Positions 6,715-14,679 of a stretch of 14,679 nucleotides of DNA are shown here, piece after piece. Within the stretch, counting starts at the first letter, position 1. Each line of letters begins with the position of its first letter. Source of the stretch: an uncultured Pirellula sp. GTDB lineage: Bacteria > Planctomycetota > Planctomycetia > Pirellulales > Pirellulaceae. Location of the stretch: NCBI GenBank assembly GCA_903837255.1, contig CAILTZ010000556.1, positions 1 to 14,679 on the forward strand. Reading direction: 5' to 3'. A program made the translations under genes and the position numbers. The notes beneath the pieces were generated by a model. It searched no databases and was not told the DNA's origin. It was given only the letters and a program-made list of their open reading frames with translations.

Positions 6715-9700
6715 GTGAATCGTTCCCATTCGATCGTCGCTGCCGTCCTGTGCAACATCGCCTTGCTGCAAATGCTGATCCCTCAAGCGATCCGACAGGC
6801 TTGCGCTGATTATCCCGATTGGCCGCGCTCGGGTTCGATCTTCCTGCTGACTACCCCCGAGGGAGCCAACCTTCCGGAATCTGCCACCGAAGAGGGCTTG
6901 CCCGCCCTGATCCATCTCCACAAGGACTTCTTCGACTTTGCCTCGGCCAAACCTGACGGCCAGGACATCCGCTTCTCGGCAAGCGGCACGAACCTGTCGT
7001 ATCAAATCGAGCATTGGGACGCTCGGAGCGGTTCGGCGAGCATATGGGTCCGGGTCCCAAAGATCCAAGGCAACGCTAGGCAGGAGATCAAACTCCATTG
7101 GGGCAAATCCGACGCTCTGAGCGAATCGAACGGAGCGGCTGTCTTCAACGCCTCGAACCGATACCTGAGTGTCCTTCACATGAATGACCAGCCTACCGAC
7201 GCTGTCGGCACGGTCCAAACCAAAGATGCTCAAACCCGCTCAATCGATGGGCGTATCGGACAGGCTCGGCATCTGGCAGGTGGCCAAGGTATCCAATGCG
7301 GTGAGCAAAACGAAGGCTTCCCAGTCGGATCGGACTCGCACTCCACCGAAGCGTGGATCCGCCCGGAGAAGTCCAACGGACGGGTTCTGGGTTGGGGCAA
7401 TGAGCATGCCCAAGGCAAAGTCATCATGCACTTCAAAAGCCCTCCGCATGTCGAGATGGAGTGTTACTTTTCCGGCGCTAACGTCTCAAGCCTCGGCCTT
7501 ATCCCTTTGAATCAATGGACGCATATCCTCCATACTTATGAAAAAGGCAATTCGCGAATTTACGTCAATGGCGAACTTAGCAATACCTCCGAAACCCCCA
7601 ATGCTCCGCTGGCTATCAAGTCCCCTTCGCGATTCTACATCGGCGGTTGGTACAACAATTACGACTATGTCGGAGATATCGATGAAGTTCGTATCTCCAA
7701 CGCAGTGCGCTCGGCGAACTGGGCAAAGCTCCAGTTTGAAAATCAAAAACAGATGCAAACCCTTGTAGGACTTGTCGTTCAACCGGGAAACAGTTTTGGC
7801 GTCTCGGCCGAGAAAGTTCTCGTTGACGAGGGTTCCCAAACTGTGTTAACGGCCGAGGCTCTCGGGGCTCAAAAGGTCTACTGGATCCTCAAAAAGGGCC
7901 AGGACGAAACGGTGGTCGCGGTCGATCGATTTTCCTATACCTTTCAGGCCGGCCGGGTCTCTGGCGACACTCAAGTGAATTTGCAATGCAAGGCTATCTA
8001 TCCAGACGGAGTTCGGACTCGCGACATCGGCATCACCGTCAAGGAAAAGATCCCTGAACCGATCTTCACGCTTTCTGCCCCCAAGACCTGGGATGGTCGC
8101 GAAGCGATCGAAGTGATCCCGAGCATCACGAACCTCGATGCGATGAAAAATGCTGGCGCAGCCGATTTCCAAGCCCAATGGAGCGCCGGACCTTTTGCGG
8201 TTATCCAAGAAGCCACTGCGCAAAAATTGATACTTAAACGGTCCCAGAAAAGCGGTACTCTTGATGTCACGGCAATCATCAGCAATGGAGGCCTGAGTGT
8301 TTCTCAAACGATCCAAATCGATGTCAAAGAACCCGACACGGACGCTTGGGTGGCCCGCGTCCCGGCCAAGGATGAAAAGCCCCAAGAAGGTCAGTTCTAT
8401 GCCCGCGACCAGAGCGACCATGGCACTCTTTACTACAACGGTACTCTTGATGCGAGTATCCAGAAACAAACATCCACAGTGTACCTGAAGCTCTATGCCG
8501 ACGAGCAACCGATCCAGACGGTTACGAGCAAGCTCGATCGGGACAACTCGTATTCGCTAGCGGTGAAGCTCAAGGCAGGGTTGATCAAGTATCGAGTCGA
8601 GTTCGGGGTCGATAACGATCGAGTTGTCGATAGGGTCGGCGATATTGTCTGTGGGGACGCTTACATCATCGATGGCCAGTCCAATGCGCTGGCCACGGAT
8701 ACAGGCGAGAAATCCCCTCCGGAAACCAACACCTGGATCCGCAGTTACGCGGTCCCATCCGAGAACCCCAAGGACAACGAAGGGAATCTGTGGGTGCTCC
8801 CGGTCTGGAAAGCTCAAAACGGCCCGCGAGCAGAGCTCGGTTGGTGGGGAATGGAACTTGCCAAACGTCTTGTCGAGAGCCAAAAGGTTCCCATCTTCAT
8901 GATCAACGCGGCGGTGGGTGGGACACGGATCGATCAGCACCAACGCAACCCGAAGAATCCGAAAGATCTTTCGAGTATCTACGGTCGCATGCTATGGCGG
9001 GTCGAGCAGGCCAAGCTCACGCATGGCATCCGAGCGGTCTTGTGGCATCAAGGGGAGAACGATCAGGGGGCCGATGGTCCGACTGGGGGATTTGGCTGGG
9101 AGACTTATCATCCCTTCTTCATCGAGATGGCAGCTGGATGGAAGCAAGACTTTCCCAACGTCAAGCGTTACTATGTGTTCCAGATTTGGCCTAATTCATG
9201 CAGCATGGGGGGCCGCAACGGTTCGGGAGATATGCTTCGAGAAAAGCAGCGAACGTTGCCGGATCTATTTTCCAACATGAGCATCCTTTCGACGCTGGGT
9301 GTTGAGCCCGAGGGTGGTTGCCACTTCCCCTTGGAGGGCTGGGGGAAATTTGCCCAGATGGTTCAGCCACTGATCGAGCGAGATTTTTACGGCAAGGCCG
9401 CTGGGGGTCCGATCACGGCTCCGAATCTGCGTCGAGCCTCGTTCAACGCGGCGCGCGATCGCATCGAATTGGAGTTCGATCAGTCGGTCGTTTGGGAGGA
9501 CAAGCTTGCGAGGGAATTTTATCTCGACGGTGCCAAGGGTAAGGTTGTTGGTGGAAGCGTTTCCGGGTCGGTGCTTACGCTCAGGCTCGCTGAGCCGTCG
9601 ACAGCTACGAGGATCACTTATCTCAAAGAGATCGATTGGAAGCAGGATCGATTGCTCAAAGGCACCAACGCTCTTGCGGCGCTGACGTTCTGCAATGTGC

Positions 9701-9717
9701 CGATCCTGGCTGACTAG
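6715..9717 (+). CDS. Large exported multidomain sialate-O-acetylesterase-type (SGNH) protein with DUF2341 and LamG-like domains
   Basis: This 1000-residue protein is probably an extracellular carbohydrate acetylesterase. It starts at GTG 6715 with a signal-like segment (SIVAAVLCNIALLQMLIPQA). Domains in order are: DUF2341-like (about 60-145, including YQIEHWD and EIKLHWGKSDA); a LamG/concanavalin-type binding domain (about 165-345, including TEAWIRP, WTHILHTYEKGNSRIYVNG and IDEVRISNAVRS); Ig-like beta regions (about 355-545); then a sialate-O-acetylesterase SGNH hydrolase core. Core motifs are DGQSNA with the likely nucleophile Ser656, GGTRID with Gly735-Gly736, WHQGEND at 777-783 (block III Asn782 or nearby), and His870 in CHFPLEGW as the likely catalytic base. 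A C-terminal beta domain (about 905-1000) ends the protein. The two N-terminal modules suggest glycan binding. The true substrate may be any acetylated sugar rather than sialic acid. Its stop is 4 nt from the stop of the convergent RND gene. Confidence 0.87.
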   Translation: MNRSHSIVAAVLCNIALLQMLIPQAIRQACADYPDWPRSGSIFLLTTPEGANLPESATEEGLPALIHLHKDFFDFASAKPDGQDIRFSASGTNLSYQIEHWDARSGSASIWVRVPKIQGNARQEIKLHWGKSDALSESNGAAVFNASNRYLSVLHMNDQPTDAVGTVQTKDAQTRSIDGRIGQARHLAGGQGIQCGEQNEGFPVGSDSHSTEAWIRPEKSNGRVLGWGNEHAQGKVIMHFKSPPHVEMECYFSGANVSSLGLIPLNQWTHILHTYEKGNSRIYVNGELSNTSETPNAPLAIKSPSRFYIGGWYNNYDYVGDIDEVRISNAVRSANWAKLQFENQKQMQTLVGLVVQPGNSFGVSAEKVLVDEGSQTVLTAEALGAQKVYWILKKGQDETVVAVDRFSYTFQAGRVSGDTQVNLQCKAIYPDGVRTRDIGITVKEKIPEPIFTLSAPKTWDGREAIEVIPSITNLDAMKNAGAADFQAQWSAGPFAVIQEATAQKLILKRSQKSGTLDVTAIISNGGLSVSQTIQIDVKEPDTDAWVARVPAKDEKPQEGQFYARDQSDHGTLYYNGTLDASIQKQTSTVYLKLYADEQPIQTVTSKLDRDNSYSLAVKLKAGLIKYRVEFGVDNDRVVDRVGDIVCGDAYIIDGQSNALATDTGEKSPPETNTWIRSYAVPSENPKDNEGNLWVLPVWKAQNGPRAELGWWGMELAKRLVESQKVPIFMINAAVGGTRIDQHQRNPKNPKDLSSIYGRMLWRVEQAKLTHGIRAVLWHQGENDQGADGPTGGFGWETYHPFFIEMAAGWKQDFPNVKRYYVFQIWPNSCSMGGRNGSGDMLREKQRTLPDLFSNMSILSTLGVEPEGGCHFPLEGWGKFAQMVQPLIERDFYGKAAGGPITAPNLRRASFNAARDRIELEFDQSVVWEDKLAREFYLDGAKGKVVGGSVSGSVLTLRLAEPSTATRITYLKEIDWKQDRLLKGTNALAALTFCNVPILAD

Positions 9718-9729
9718 GCGATCAGCTAG
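9706..9729. terminator. Hairpin spanning both stop codons of convergent genes
   Basis: CTGGCTGA (9706-9713) pairs with TCAGCTAG (9722-9729) over 8 bp with one G-T wobble and an 8-nt loop. The TAG of the esterase gene (9715-9717) is in the loop, and the TGA of the RND gene (9722-9724, - strand) is in the right arm. No T-run follows on either strand, so an intrinsic terminator is only possible, not shown. It is the only structure available in the 4-bp gap. Confidence 0.3.
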
Positions 9730-12700
9730 CTGTTGCGGGAATCAAAAAGTTGGCTAGTTTGCGAAAGCGTTTCGACAGACTCCGCTTGCTATCGTCCAAA
9801 AGTGAATAGATCACGGGGGTTACCACGAGGCTCAGAAGCAGTGAGAGGGCTTGGCCTCCTATGATGACCTTGGCCATGCTTGCTCTCGCACTGGCTCCGG
9901 GACCTTGGCCCATCGCGATTGGGATCATAGCCGCCATGAGCATTACGGTAGTCATGAGGATGGGTCTGAGTCGAGTGAAGTTGGCGTTGAGGATCGCAGA
10001 TTCCCTTTCGGCACCATGGCGACGAAGCTCATTGGTTTTATCGATTTGAAGGATACCATTTTTCTTTACGATCCCGATGAGCATAAACAGGCCAAACATG
10101 GCGTAGAGGTCCAGCGGGGTTCTCAGGAGCAAGAGCGAGAGCAGTCCGAAGGGGATTGTCACCGGTAGGGCCGCCAGGATGCTGATCGGATCGATCCAGC
10201 TTTCGAATTGTGCCGCGAGGATTAGGTACATGAAGGTGATACTAAGCACGAGTGCGACGGCAAAGTAGTAAGCGGTTTCGTTGAGCATATCTGCTTGTCC
10301 CCCAAAGACGATGCCGTATTCTGGGGGCATGTTAAGCTCGGCGACGCAATTCTTTGCGTAGACGACTGCGTCGTTGAGTGAGACCTGGTCTGGGTGGGCC
10401 ATGAGGGTCACGGTCCGTTGTCTGTTGAGCCGATCGATCTGGCTGGGTCCTTGTTGTTCCTGCAATCGAGCGAGGCTACCTAGTTCGATTGGGCCGGCGT
10501 TTGGGGAGGGCAGCGTCAGAGCTAGAAGGCTCTTGGAATCGGTCCGAAATTGCTTATCAGCGCGCAACCACACGTCGTACTGCTGAGTATTCTCTTTGTA
10601 GTTCGAGACGATTTGGCCGCCGACCAGGACATTGAGGGTATTGGCAATGGTTTGGACGGGGATACCAAGATCCATGGCGCGTTCCCGGTCGATGGAGACT
10701 TGTAATTCCGGCTTGCGCATCGACAAAGTGGAATCGACATCGACCATTCCGGGCAGGTTTTGGAGGTTCATCCGCAGGGTGTCTGCGTACTGTGCCAATT
10801 GAGTGATGTCTGGTCCTTGGAGGCTGATTTGAAAGATTCGATTGTCGCCGTTTGGTCCGCCTCCCAGGGCGGAAACGTCGGAGACACTGGTGCGCAAGTC
10901 GGGGTATTCGGCAAGGATTTCTCGAGTGCGGCGCATCAAGTCGAATTGGCTAAAGCTGCGTTCGTGAAGGTCGACGATGCGCAGGTAGATAGATCCTCGG
11001 GTCACATCTCCCTGGCCTTTGGCGGTACCGGATTGGCCGATGGACACAAAGCGATGAACCACACCTGGCAATTGAGCCAACCGCTGTTCGATCTGCCCGA
11101 TGACTTGGTCGGTTCGCTCAAGGGTATAACCTTCAGGCGCGATGAAGCTGATCTGAAGTTCGCTTTGATCATCTCGGGGTATCATGTTGACACCGAGGTT
11201 CATCATGATGGGGATGGTCGTAAGGACGACTAGCAGACTCAGCAGGACTGTCTGCCAGCGATGCTTCAACGACCATCGCAATACTAGGCCGTAAATCGAT
11301 TCGATCCCTCGATAGATCCAACCCGACTTGGATCCTGAATGATTTGAATCGATCTTGTCGAGTTTCAGAAACCGCGAGCAGAGCATCGGGGTGAGGGTCA
11401 GGGAAACAAAGAGGCTCATGAGGATTGCAACCGCTACGGTCAATCCGAAGCTGCTGAAGAAGCGGCCGACCATCCCCCCCATGAAGGCGACGGGAACAAA
11501 GATCACAACCAACGACAGGCTGGTGGCTAGGACGGCAGTAGCGATCTCCTTGGTGCCGACTCGTGAGGCTTGCATGGCATCGAGTCCATTCTCTTCCATG
11601 TGCCTGAAGATGTTCTCATGAACCACCACCGCATCGTCGATCACGATGCCGATCGAGAGAATCAGGCCGAGCATGGTGATGTTATTGAGAGAAAAACCCA
11701 TCAGTTGCATCAACAGAAAGGTTGGGACTATGGACGTCGGGATCGCCAGGGTCGCGATGATGGTGGTTCTCCAGTCGCGAATAAAGAGCATGATGGTCGC
11801 CCCCACGAGAATCGCGGCCAGCAACAAGTGGAACTTGACCTCTTCCATCGAAACGCGAATGAATCGCGATTGATCCTGGGTCAGCTCGACGACGATATCG
11901 CTCGGTAGTGTTTTTTTAATTCTCTCGAGGCGTTCCTGGATGGCATCGGAGATCGCGACGGTATTGGTTCCGGATTGTTTTTGAACGAACAGACTCACTG
12001 CGTTTTGGCCATCTAAGCGGCTCAAGCCGCGCGGTTCCTCAACCGAGTCCTCCGCGATGCCAATGTCCTTGATTCGAATTGGATACCCTTTTCGATTGGT
12101 GACAATCAGCTCGTTGAAGTCCTCTGGTCGAGTGATACGTCCCAGGGTTCTGAGGACCATTTCTCGGGGGCCTTGATCGACGATTCCACCAGGTATTTCC
12201 AAGTTTTGTGCGACTAGTGCCCTGCGAATCTCTTCGATGGAAACTTCTAGGACCCTCAATCGATCCGTATCGACTCGGACATTGATCGCACGATTTCGTC
12301 CTCCGGTAAGAAAAACGTTTCCAACTCCAGGTACGGTTTGAAGCAGCTCCTGGATGTCGTGTTTTGCGATTTCGGTAACCTCTTGTAAGTTTCGGTTTCC
12401 CGACACACCTAGCGTGATGATCGGAGCGGCATCCAGGTCGAATTTGTTGACAAGAGGGGTCTCCATTCCCTCGGGCAGAATCCGACTGATCGATGAGATC
12501 TTGTCCCGGGCCTCCTGCGCACCGACATCGCCATTTTTTTCCAAGATGAAACGGACCACCACGGTGCAACTTCCTTCGCGGGTGGTCGAACGCAATTCAT
12601 CGATCCCCGAGATCGTGTTGAGTGCCTCCTCGATCGGTTTGGTCACCGAACTCTCCATCTCCTGGGCGCTGGCTCCCGGAAGCGCGGCGGAAATCGAGAT

Positions 12701-12832
12701 CACAGGAAAGTCGACTTTGGGAAACAGATCGACGCTGAGTTCGAAGTACGAAACGATCCCCAAAACCACCGGCACAAATACCAGGACCCAGGTGAACACG
12801 GGCCGGCGAATGCACAATTCCGAAATGCTCAT
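9722..12832 (-). CDS. RND efflux pump, AcrB/HAE-1-like inner membrane transporter
   Basis: This 1036-residue proton-driven RND pump has a length typical for the family. The N-terminal ELCIRRPVFTWVLVFVPVVLG leads into TM1. Two large periplasmic porter loops follow: the first begins with ELSVDLFPKVDFPVISI, the second lies at about residues 545-850. The conserved acidic pair of TM4 is present in GIVIDDAVVVHEN (Asp399-Asp400), and the TM10 lysine is in GIVKKNGIL (920-928). FESWIDP (876-882) is also family-typical. All energy-coupling residues appear intact, so it should be functional. The ATG at 12832 was chosen because it starts the canonical SISELCIRRPVF N-terminus and overlaps the fusion-protein stop by 4 nt (ATGA), which implies translational coupling. 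A longer frame to 12931 only adds antisense-like sequence within the upstream gene. The substrate cannot be read from the sequence; drugs, lipids or glycans are all possible. Confidence 0.95.
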   Translation of the reverse strand: MSISELCIRRPVFTWVLVFVPVVLGIVSYFELSVDLFPKVDFPVISISAALPGASAQEMESSVTKPIEEALNTISGIDELRSTTREGSCTVVVRFILEKNGDVGAQEARDKISSISRILPEGMETPLVNKFDLDAAPIITLGVSGNRNLQEVTEIAKHDIQELLQTVPGVGNVFLTGGRNRAINVRVDTDRLRVLEVSIEEIRRALVAQNLEIPGGIVDQGPREMVLRTLGRITRPEDFNELIVTNRKGYPIRIKDIGIAEDSVEEPRGLSRLDGQNAVSLFVQKQSGTNTVAISDAIQERLERIKKTLPSDIVVELTQDQSRFIRVSMEEVKFHLLLAAILVGATIMLFIRDWRTTIIATLAIPTSIVPTFLLMQLMGFSLNNITMLGLILSIGIVIDDAVVVHENIFRHMEENGLDAMQASRVGTKEIATAVLATSLSLVVIFVPVAFMGGMVGRFFSSFGLTVAVAILMSLFVSLTLTPMLCSRFLKLDKIDSNHSGSKSGWIYRGIESIYGLVLRWSLKHRWQTVLLSLLVVLTTIPIMMNLGVNMIPRDDQSELQISFIAPEGYTLERTDQVIGQIEQRLAQLPGVVHRFVSIGQSGTAKGQGDVTRGSIYLRIVDLHERSFSQFDLMRRTREILAEYPDLRTSVSDVSALGGGPNGDNRIFQISLQGPDITQLAQYADTLRMNLQNLPGMVDVDSTLSMRKPELQVSIDRERAMDLGIPVQTIANTLNVLVGGQIVSNYKENTQQYDVWLRADKQFRTDSKSLLALTLPSPNAGPIELGSLARLQEQQGPSQIDRLNRQRTVTLMAHPDQVSLNDAVVYAKNCVAELNMPPEYGIVFGGQADMLNETAYYFAVALVLSITFMYLILAAQFESWIDPISILAALPVTIPFGLLSLLLLRTPLDLYAMFGLFMLIGIVKKNGILQIDKTNELRRHGAERESAILNANFTRLRPILMTTVMLMAAMIPIAMGQGPGASARASMAKVIIGGQALSLLLSLVVTPVIYSLLDDSKRSLSKRFRKLANFLIPATAS

Positions 12833-14211
12833 CGTGGATCCGTTTGGTTCGAGGATGCCTGAGCCTCTTGTCGCTCGACGATTGGGGTACCCTCCGAGAG
12901 CATCCTCTGCCCGGAGGTTACAACGCGCCAAGACGGAGCGAGTGCAGGCGACATAATTTCAACCCAATCTTTGGACTGCTCGCCAACGACTACATGGAGT
13001 TCTTTGGCCCGATTTCCATCAACCATGAAAATCTTGTTAATCCCAGCCAACGAATAAAGTCCCGAGATTGGAATCGTGGCCGAGCCCTCCGAAACGCCGA
13101 TCTTGATGCGAGCCTTGGCAAAGCTACCTGGTTTGCATCGACCGTCCTGGTTGGGCACCTGGACTTCGACCAGGAATGTTCGGGTGGTTCGGTCGATCGA
13201 CGGGGCAACCTTGGAGACGATTCCCTCCCGGCCTTCGGGCAACGAAGCCGAACTGATCGTAACCCTTTGGCCGACTTGGACCTCAGACGAGTGGCTTTCC
13301 GGGACTAGCAGTCGCAGCTTAAGCGTCTTGCCGAGCACCAATCGAAAAACCTCGGTTCCAGGTCTTAGCAACGTGCCTTCAGAGACCAACCGTTCGGCGA
13401 CTGTGTAGGTAGGCGTTTGGGAGTCGCCGGTGAGCGTCGGCTTTGGCACCACTATTTTGCAATCTTTGAGCTTTTGCTCAGCGATCGCGACCTCGGAGGC
13501 TCGAAGCCTTGCAACGGCTGCGGCCGCGTCGGCCATGAGCAACTGATTCTTCCATTCCGATTCGGCGATTCTCGCATCAGACTTGGATTGTTCAAGATCG
13601 TCTTGGCTGATCGATCTCGTCAATTCCAGAGGGAGCATTCGATCAAGTCGAGATTTCGCTAGATCGTATCTAAGCTTGGACGAGACGACCAGCGGCAGTT
13701 CGTTACGGTTGTAGGATTCGCCGGGAACCGAAGAGAAACCCCATTTGGAAAGCTCGGCTTGCAAGGCCCGCTCGGCTTGCGCCAGGGTGAGTCTTGCGTC
13801 GGTCGTATCGAGTTCCAGAAGGATATCTCCGGGCTCGACGACGCTTGATAGGTCTTTATGGATTTTGACCACACGGCCCTCGAGTTTGGAGCTGATGTCC
13901 ACCTCCTCGAATCCGTGGAGAGTTCCGACCGCATCGACGGTTCTTTCGATGGGCCGCATCACGACGGGTTCGGAAGTGACCACGACCGATTGGCTATCGT
14001 GGTTTGTATGCGTTTGCCCATCGAGAGAAAGCCGCTTGGTCGTAGACTCGTGTCGATTTCCAAGCAGATAGGAGCCGGCGAAAAAGCTCAAGATGCACAG
14101 CGAGGGCCAAAGCCAGAGTTGCCAAGATCCGGCGGGTCGGCCGGGGACCTGCCCGAGGGCGGTTTGGTTACCGCCAGAGGGTCCCTGAGTCGGCATTTTG
14201 GAATTGGTCAT
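12829..14211 (-). CDS. RND efflux membrane fusion protein (HlyD/AcrA-like periplasmic adaptor)
   Basis: This 460-residue periplasmic adaptor would link the RND pump to an outer-membrane channel. Seen here: a cytoplasmic Gly/Pro-rich N-terminus; one membrane anchor (about 31-51, including LWLWPSLCILSFFAGSYLLG); a barrel-sandwich/lipoyl half (about 105-135, VDISSKLEGRVVKIHKD then EPGDILLELD); a helical hairpin rich in Ala/Glu/Lys (about 136-252); the second lipoyl half (253-290); then the beta-barrel and membrane-proximal domains (RTFLVEVQVP, KPGSFAKARIKIG, IPISGLYSL). The second lipoyl half has a slightly expanded loop (TLTGDSQTPTYTVAERL). The protein is anchored by a transmembrane helix rather than a lipoprotein signal. 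The ATG at 14211 lacks a clear Shine-Dalgarno; Met6 (14196) is an alternative. The stop overlaps the RND start by 4 nt. No outer-membrane factor or regulator gene lies within the window. Confidence 0.92.
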   Translation of the reverse strand: MTNSKMPTQGPSGGNQTALGQVPGRPAGSWQLWLWPSLCILSFFAGSYLLGNRHESTTKRLSLDGQTHTNHDSQSVVVTSEPVVMRPIERTVDAVGTLHGFEEVDISSKLEGRVVKIHKDLSSVVEPGDILLELDTTDARLTLAQAERALQAELSKWGFSSVPGESYNRNELPLVVSSKLRYDLAKSRLDRMLPLELTRSISQDDLEQSKSDARIAESEWKNQLLMADAAAAVARLRASEVAIAEQKLKDCKIVVPKPTLTGDSQTPTYTVAERLVSEGTLLRPGTEVFRLVLGKTLKLRLLVPESHSSEVQVGQRVTISSASLPEGREGIVSKVAPSIDRTTRTFLVEVQVPNQDGRCKPGSFAKARIKIGVSEGSATIPISGLYSLAGINKIFMVDGNRAKELHVVVGEQSKDWVEIMSPALAPSWRVVTSGQRMLSEGTPIVERQEAQASSNQTDPR

Positions 14212-14488
14212 GGTTGGAGATGGGAGTCGAGGCCAGGCGAATCGTCAAGCTTAGATCATAAGAGCAGGCCAAGCAAAGTCCAACTCAGGGTTTCTAGCGA
14301 GCCGACTTCGAGTGAATTTCCACCGGTTGGGTGTCAGGTTTTTGCACAATTCACGAAGGGTTTTTACGGGTTTCTCGACCAGAAAACCTTGTGAGCACAA
14401 CCCTTGTGTGTTAGTTTCTTTGGGTGCTCGAAAATTTTTCGTCCGGAAACCGCTTCTTATTACCTAGGTTAACTGCGAGAGAATTGGA
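14212..14488. promoter_or_regulatory. Divergent intergenic region with short palindromes, between the efflux operon and the ExbB/TolQ-like gene
   Basis: This 277-bp stretch must carry promoters for both directions. Two small palindromes stand out: TTGTGAGCACAA (14389-14400, 5-bp arms around AG) and CGAAAATTTTTCG (14429-14441, 6-bp arms around T). CTTGTGTG at 14403-14410 partly repeats the first. They are possible protein-binding sites; no regulator is assigned. No coding region or RNA gene was recognised. Confidence 0.35.
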
Positions 14489-14679
14489 ATGGGTGAGATA
14501 TACGATTTTGTCGGACACGCGGATTACTATGTGCTAGGTGCTGCGGCCTTTTGGGGCCTAATGTGCATCATCATGGTTTGGAATCGGATCTTGTCTAAGC
14601 GGTTTAGGAACGAGCAGCAGCAGGACGCATTCATGACCCAAATTGAGCAGAAGCTTGAGGTAGGGGATTTCGAGGGAGC
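14489..14679 (+). CDS. MotA/TolQ/ExbB proton channel family protein, 5' part only
   Basis: The frame runs open from ATG 14489 to the window end (63 full codons), beginning MGEIYDFVGHADYYVLGAAA. A GAGAG at 14477-14481 lies 7 nt upstream of the ATG. One membrane segment (about residues 13-31, YYVLGAAAFWGLMCIIMVW) is followed by the basic, Gln-rich helix NRILSKRFRNEQQQDAF and then MTQIEQKLEVGDFEG. This arrangement matches the N-terminus of ExbB/TolQ/MotA-like proteins, where the first helix precedes a cytoplasmic region ending in a G-x-[YF]-x-x-A-type repeat. Such proteins use the proton gradient to power outer-membrane transport or motility partners. The channel helices lie outside the window, so the subfamily cannot be decided. 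Confidence 0.7.
   Translation, partial: MGEIYDFVGHADYYVLGAAAFWGLMCIIMVWNRILSKRFRNEQQQDAFMTQIEQKLEVGDFEG

Noticed and set aside
7846..8508. 220-codon open frame on - inside the esterase gene
   Set aside because: It is antisense to a gene with clear motifs and no recognisable protein family is encoded.
12833..12931. Longer start of the RND gene adding 33 residues
   Set aside because: The extension lies wholly within the fusion-protein gene in another frame and is not RND-like. The ATG at 12832 gives the canonical N-terminus and a typical 4-nt overlap.
14389..14400. lac-operator-like site TTGTGAGCACAA
   Set aside because: It matches only part of a LacI-type operator, and no LacI-family gene or related target is present. 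Kept only as an unassigned palindrome.

Overview
The window looks like chromosomal DNA of a planctomycete, most likely of the Pirellulaceae (Rhodopirellula/Pirellula-like). The evidence is the set of gene families, several of which are strongly expanded in that phylum. They are a secreted DUF1501 protein next to a DUF1549/DUF1553 'planctomycete cytochrome' protein, a PPC-domain exported protein, a ThuA-like protein, and a very large secreted sialate-O-acetylesterase-type protein. GC content looks moderate, as is usual for that family. The lineage is an inference from families, not from a marker gene.

Layout, left to right. (1) A ThuA-like protein on + (3-893), probably cut at its 5' end by the window edge. 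(2) A gene-free stretch (894-1254) between convergent genes, holding a degenerate 9-bp-period TTGAC repeat and a C/G-rich hairpin. (3) A tight three-gene operon on - (6477 down to 1255) in the order DUF1549/DUF1553 cytochrome-like protein, DUF1501 protein, PPC-domain protein, with 3-nt gaps between genes. (4) A palindromic GGGGACAGTCCCC repeat array (6341-6452) inside the 5' end of the first gene of that operon, followed by a short divergent intergenic region. (5) A 1000-residue multidomain exported esterase on + (6715-9717). (6) An RND efflux operon on -: a membrane fusion protein (14211-12829) overlaps the RND pump (12832-9722) by 4 nt. The pump ends 4 nt from the stop of the convergent esterase. 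(7) A divergent intergenic region (14212-14488), then the 5' end of a MotA/TolQ/ExbB-type proton channel gene on + (14489 to the window end).

How the genes may work together. The ThuA, DUF1501, DUF1549/DUF1553, PPC and esterase products all appear exported or family-typical exported proteins. Such sets are common in planctomycete loci thought to handle complex carbohydrates. A role of this locus in deacetylating and processing a surface or algal glycan is a reasonable inference, but the sequence does not prove it. The RND/fusion protein pair is a tripartite exporter lacking its outer-membrane partner here, and the ExbB/TolQ-like gene probably starts a separate energy-transduction operon.

The most unusual point is the 5' end of the DUF1549/DUF1553 gene. 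Its reading frame runs through the palindromic repeat array, so part of the predicted N-terminus is translated repeat. The two best-matching repeat copies are exactly 79 bp apart (1 mod 3). Removing one unit would join a good upstream ATG (6493) in frame to the signal peptide. In the present sequence the only conventional start in frame is a TTG at 6477.
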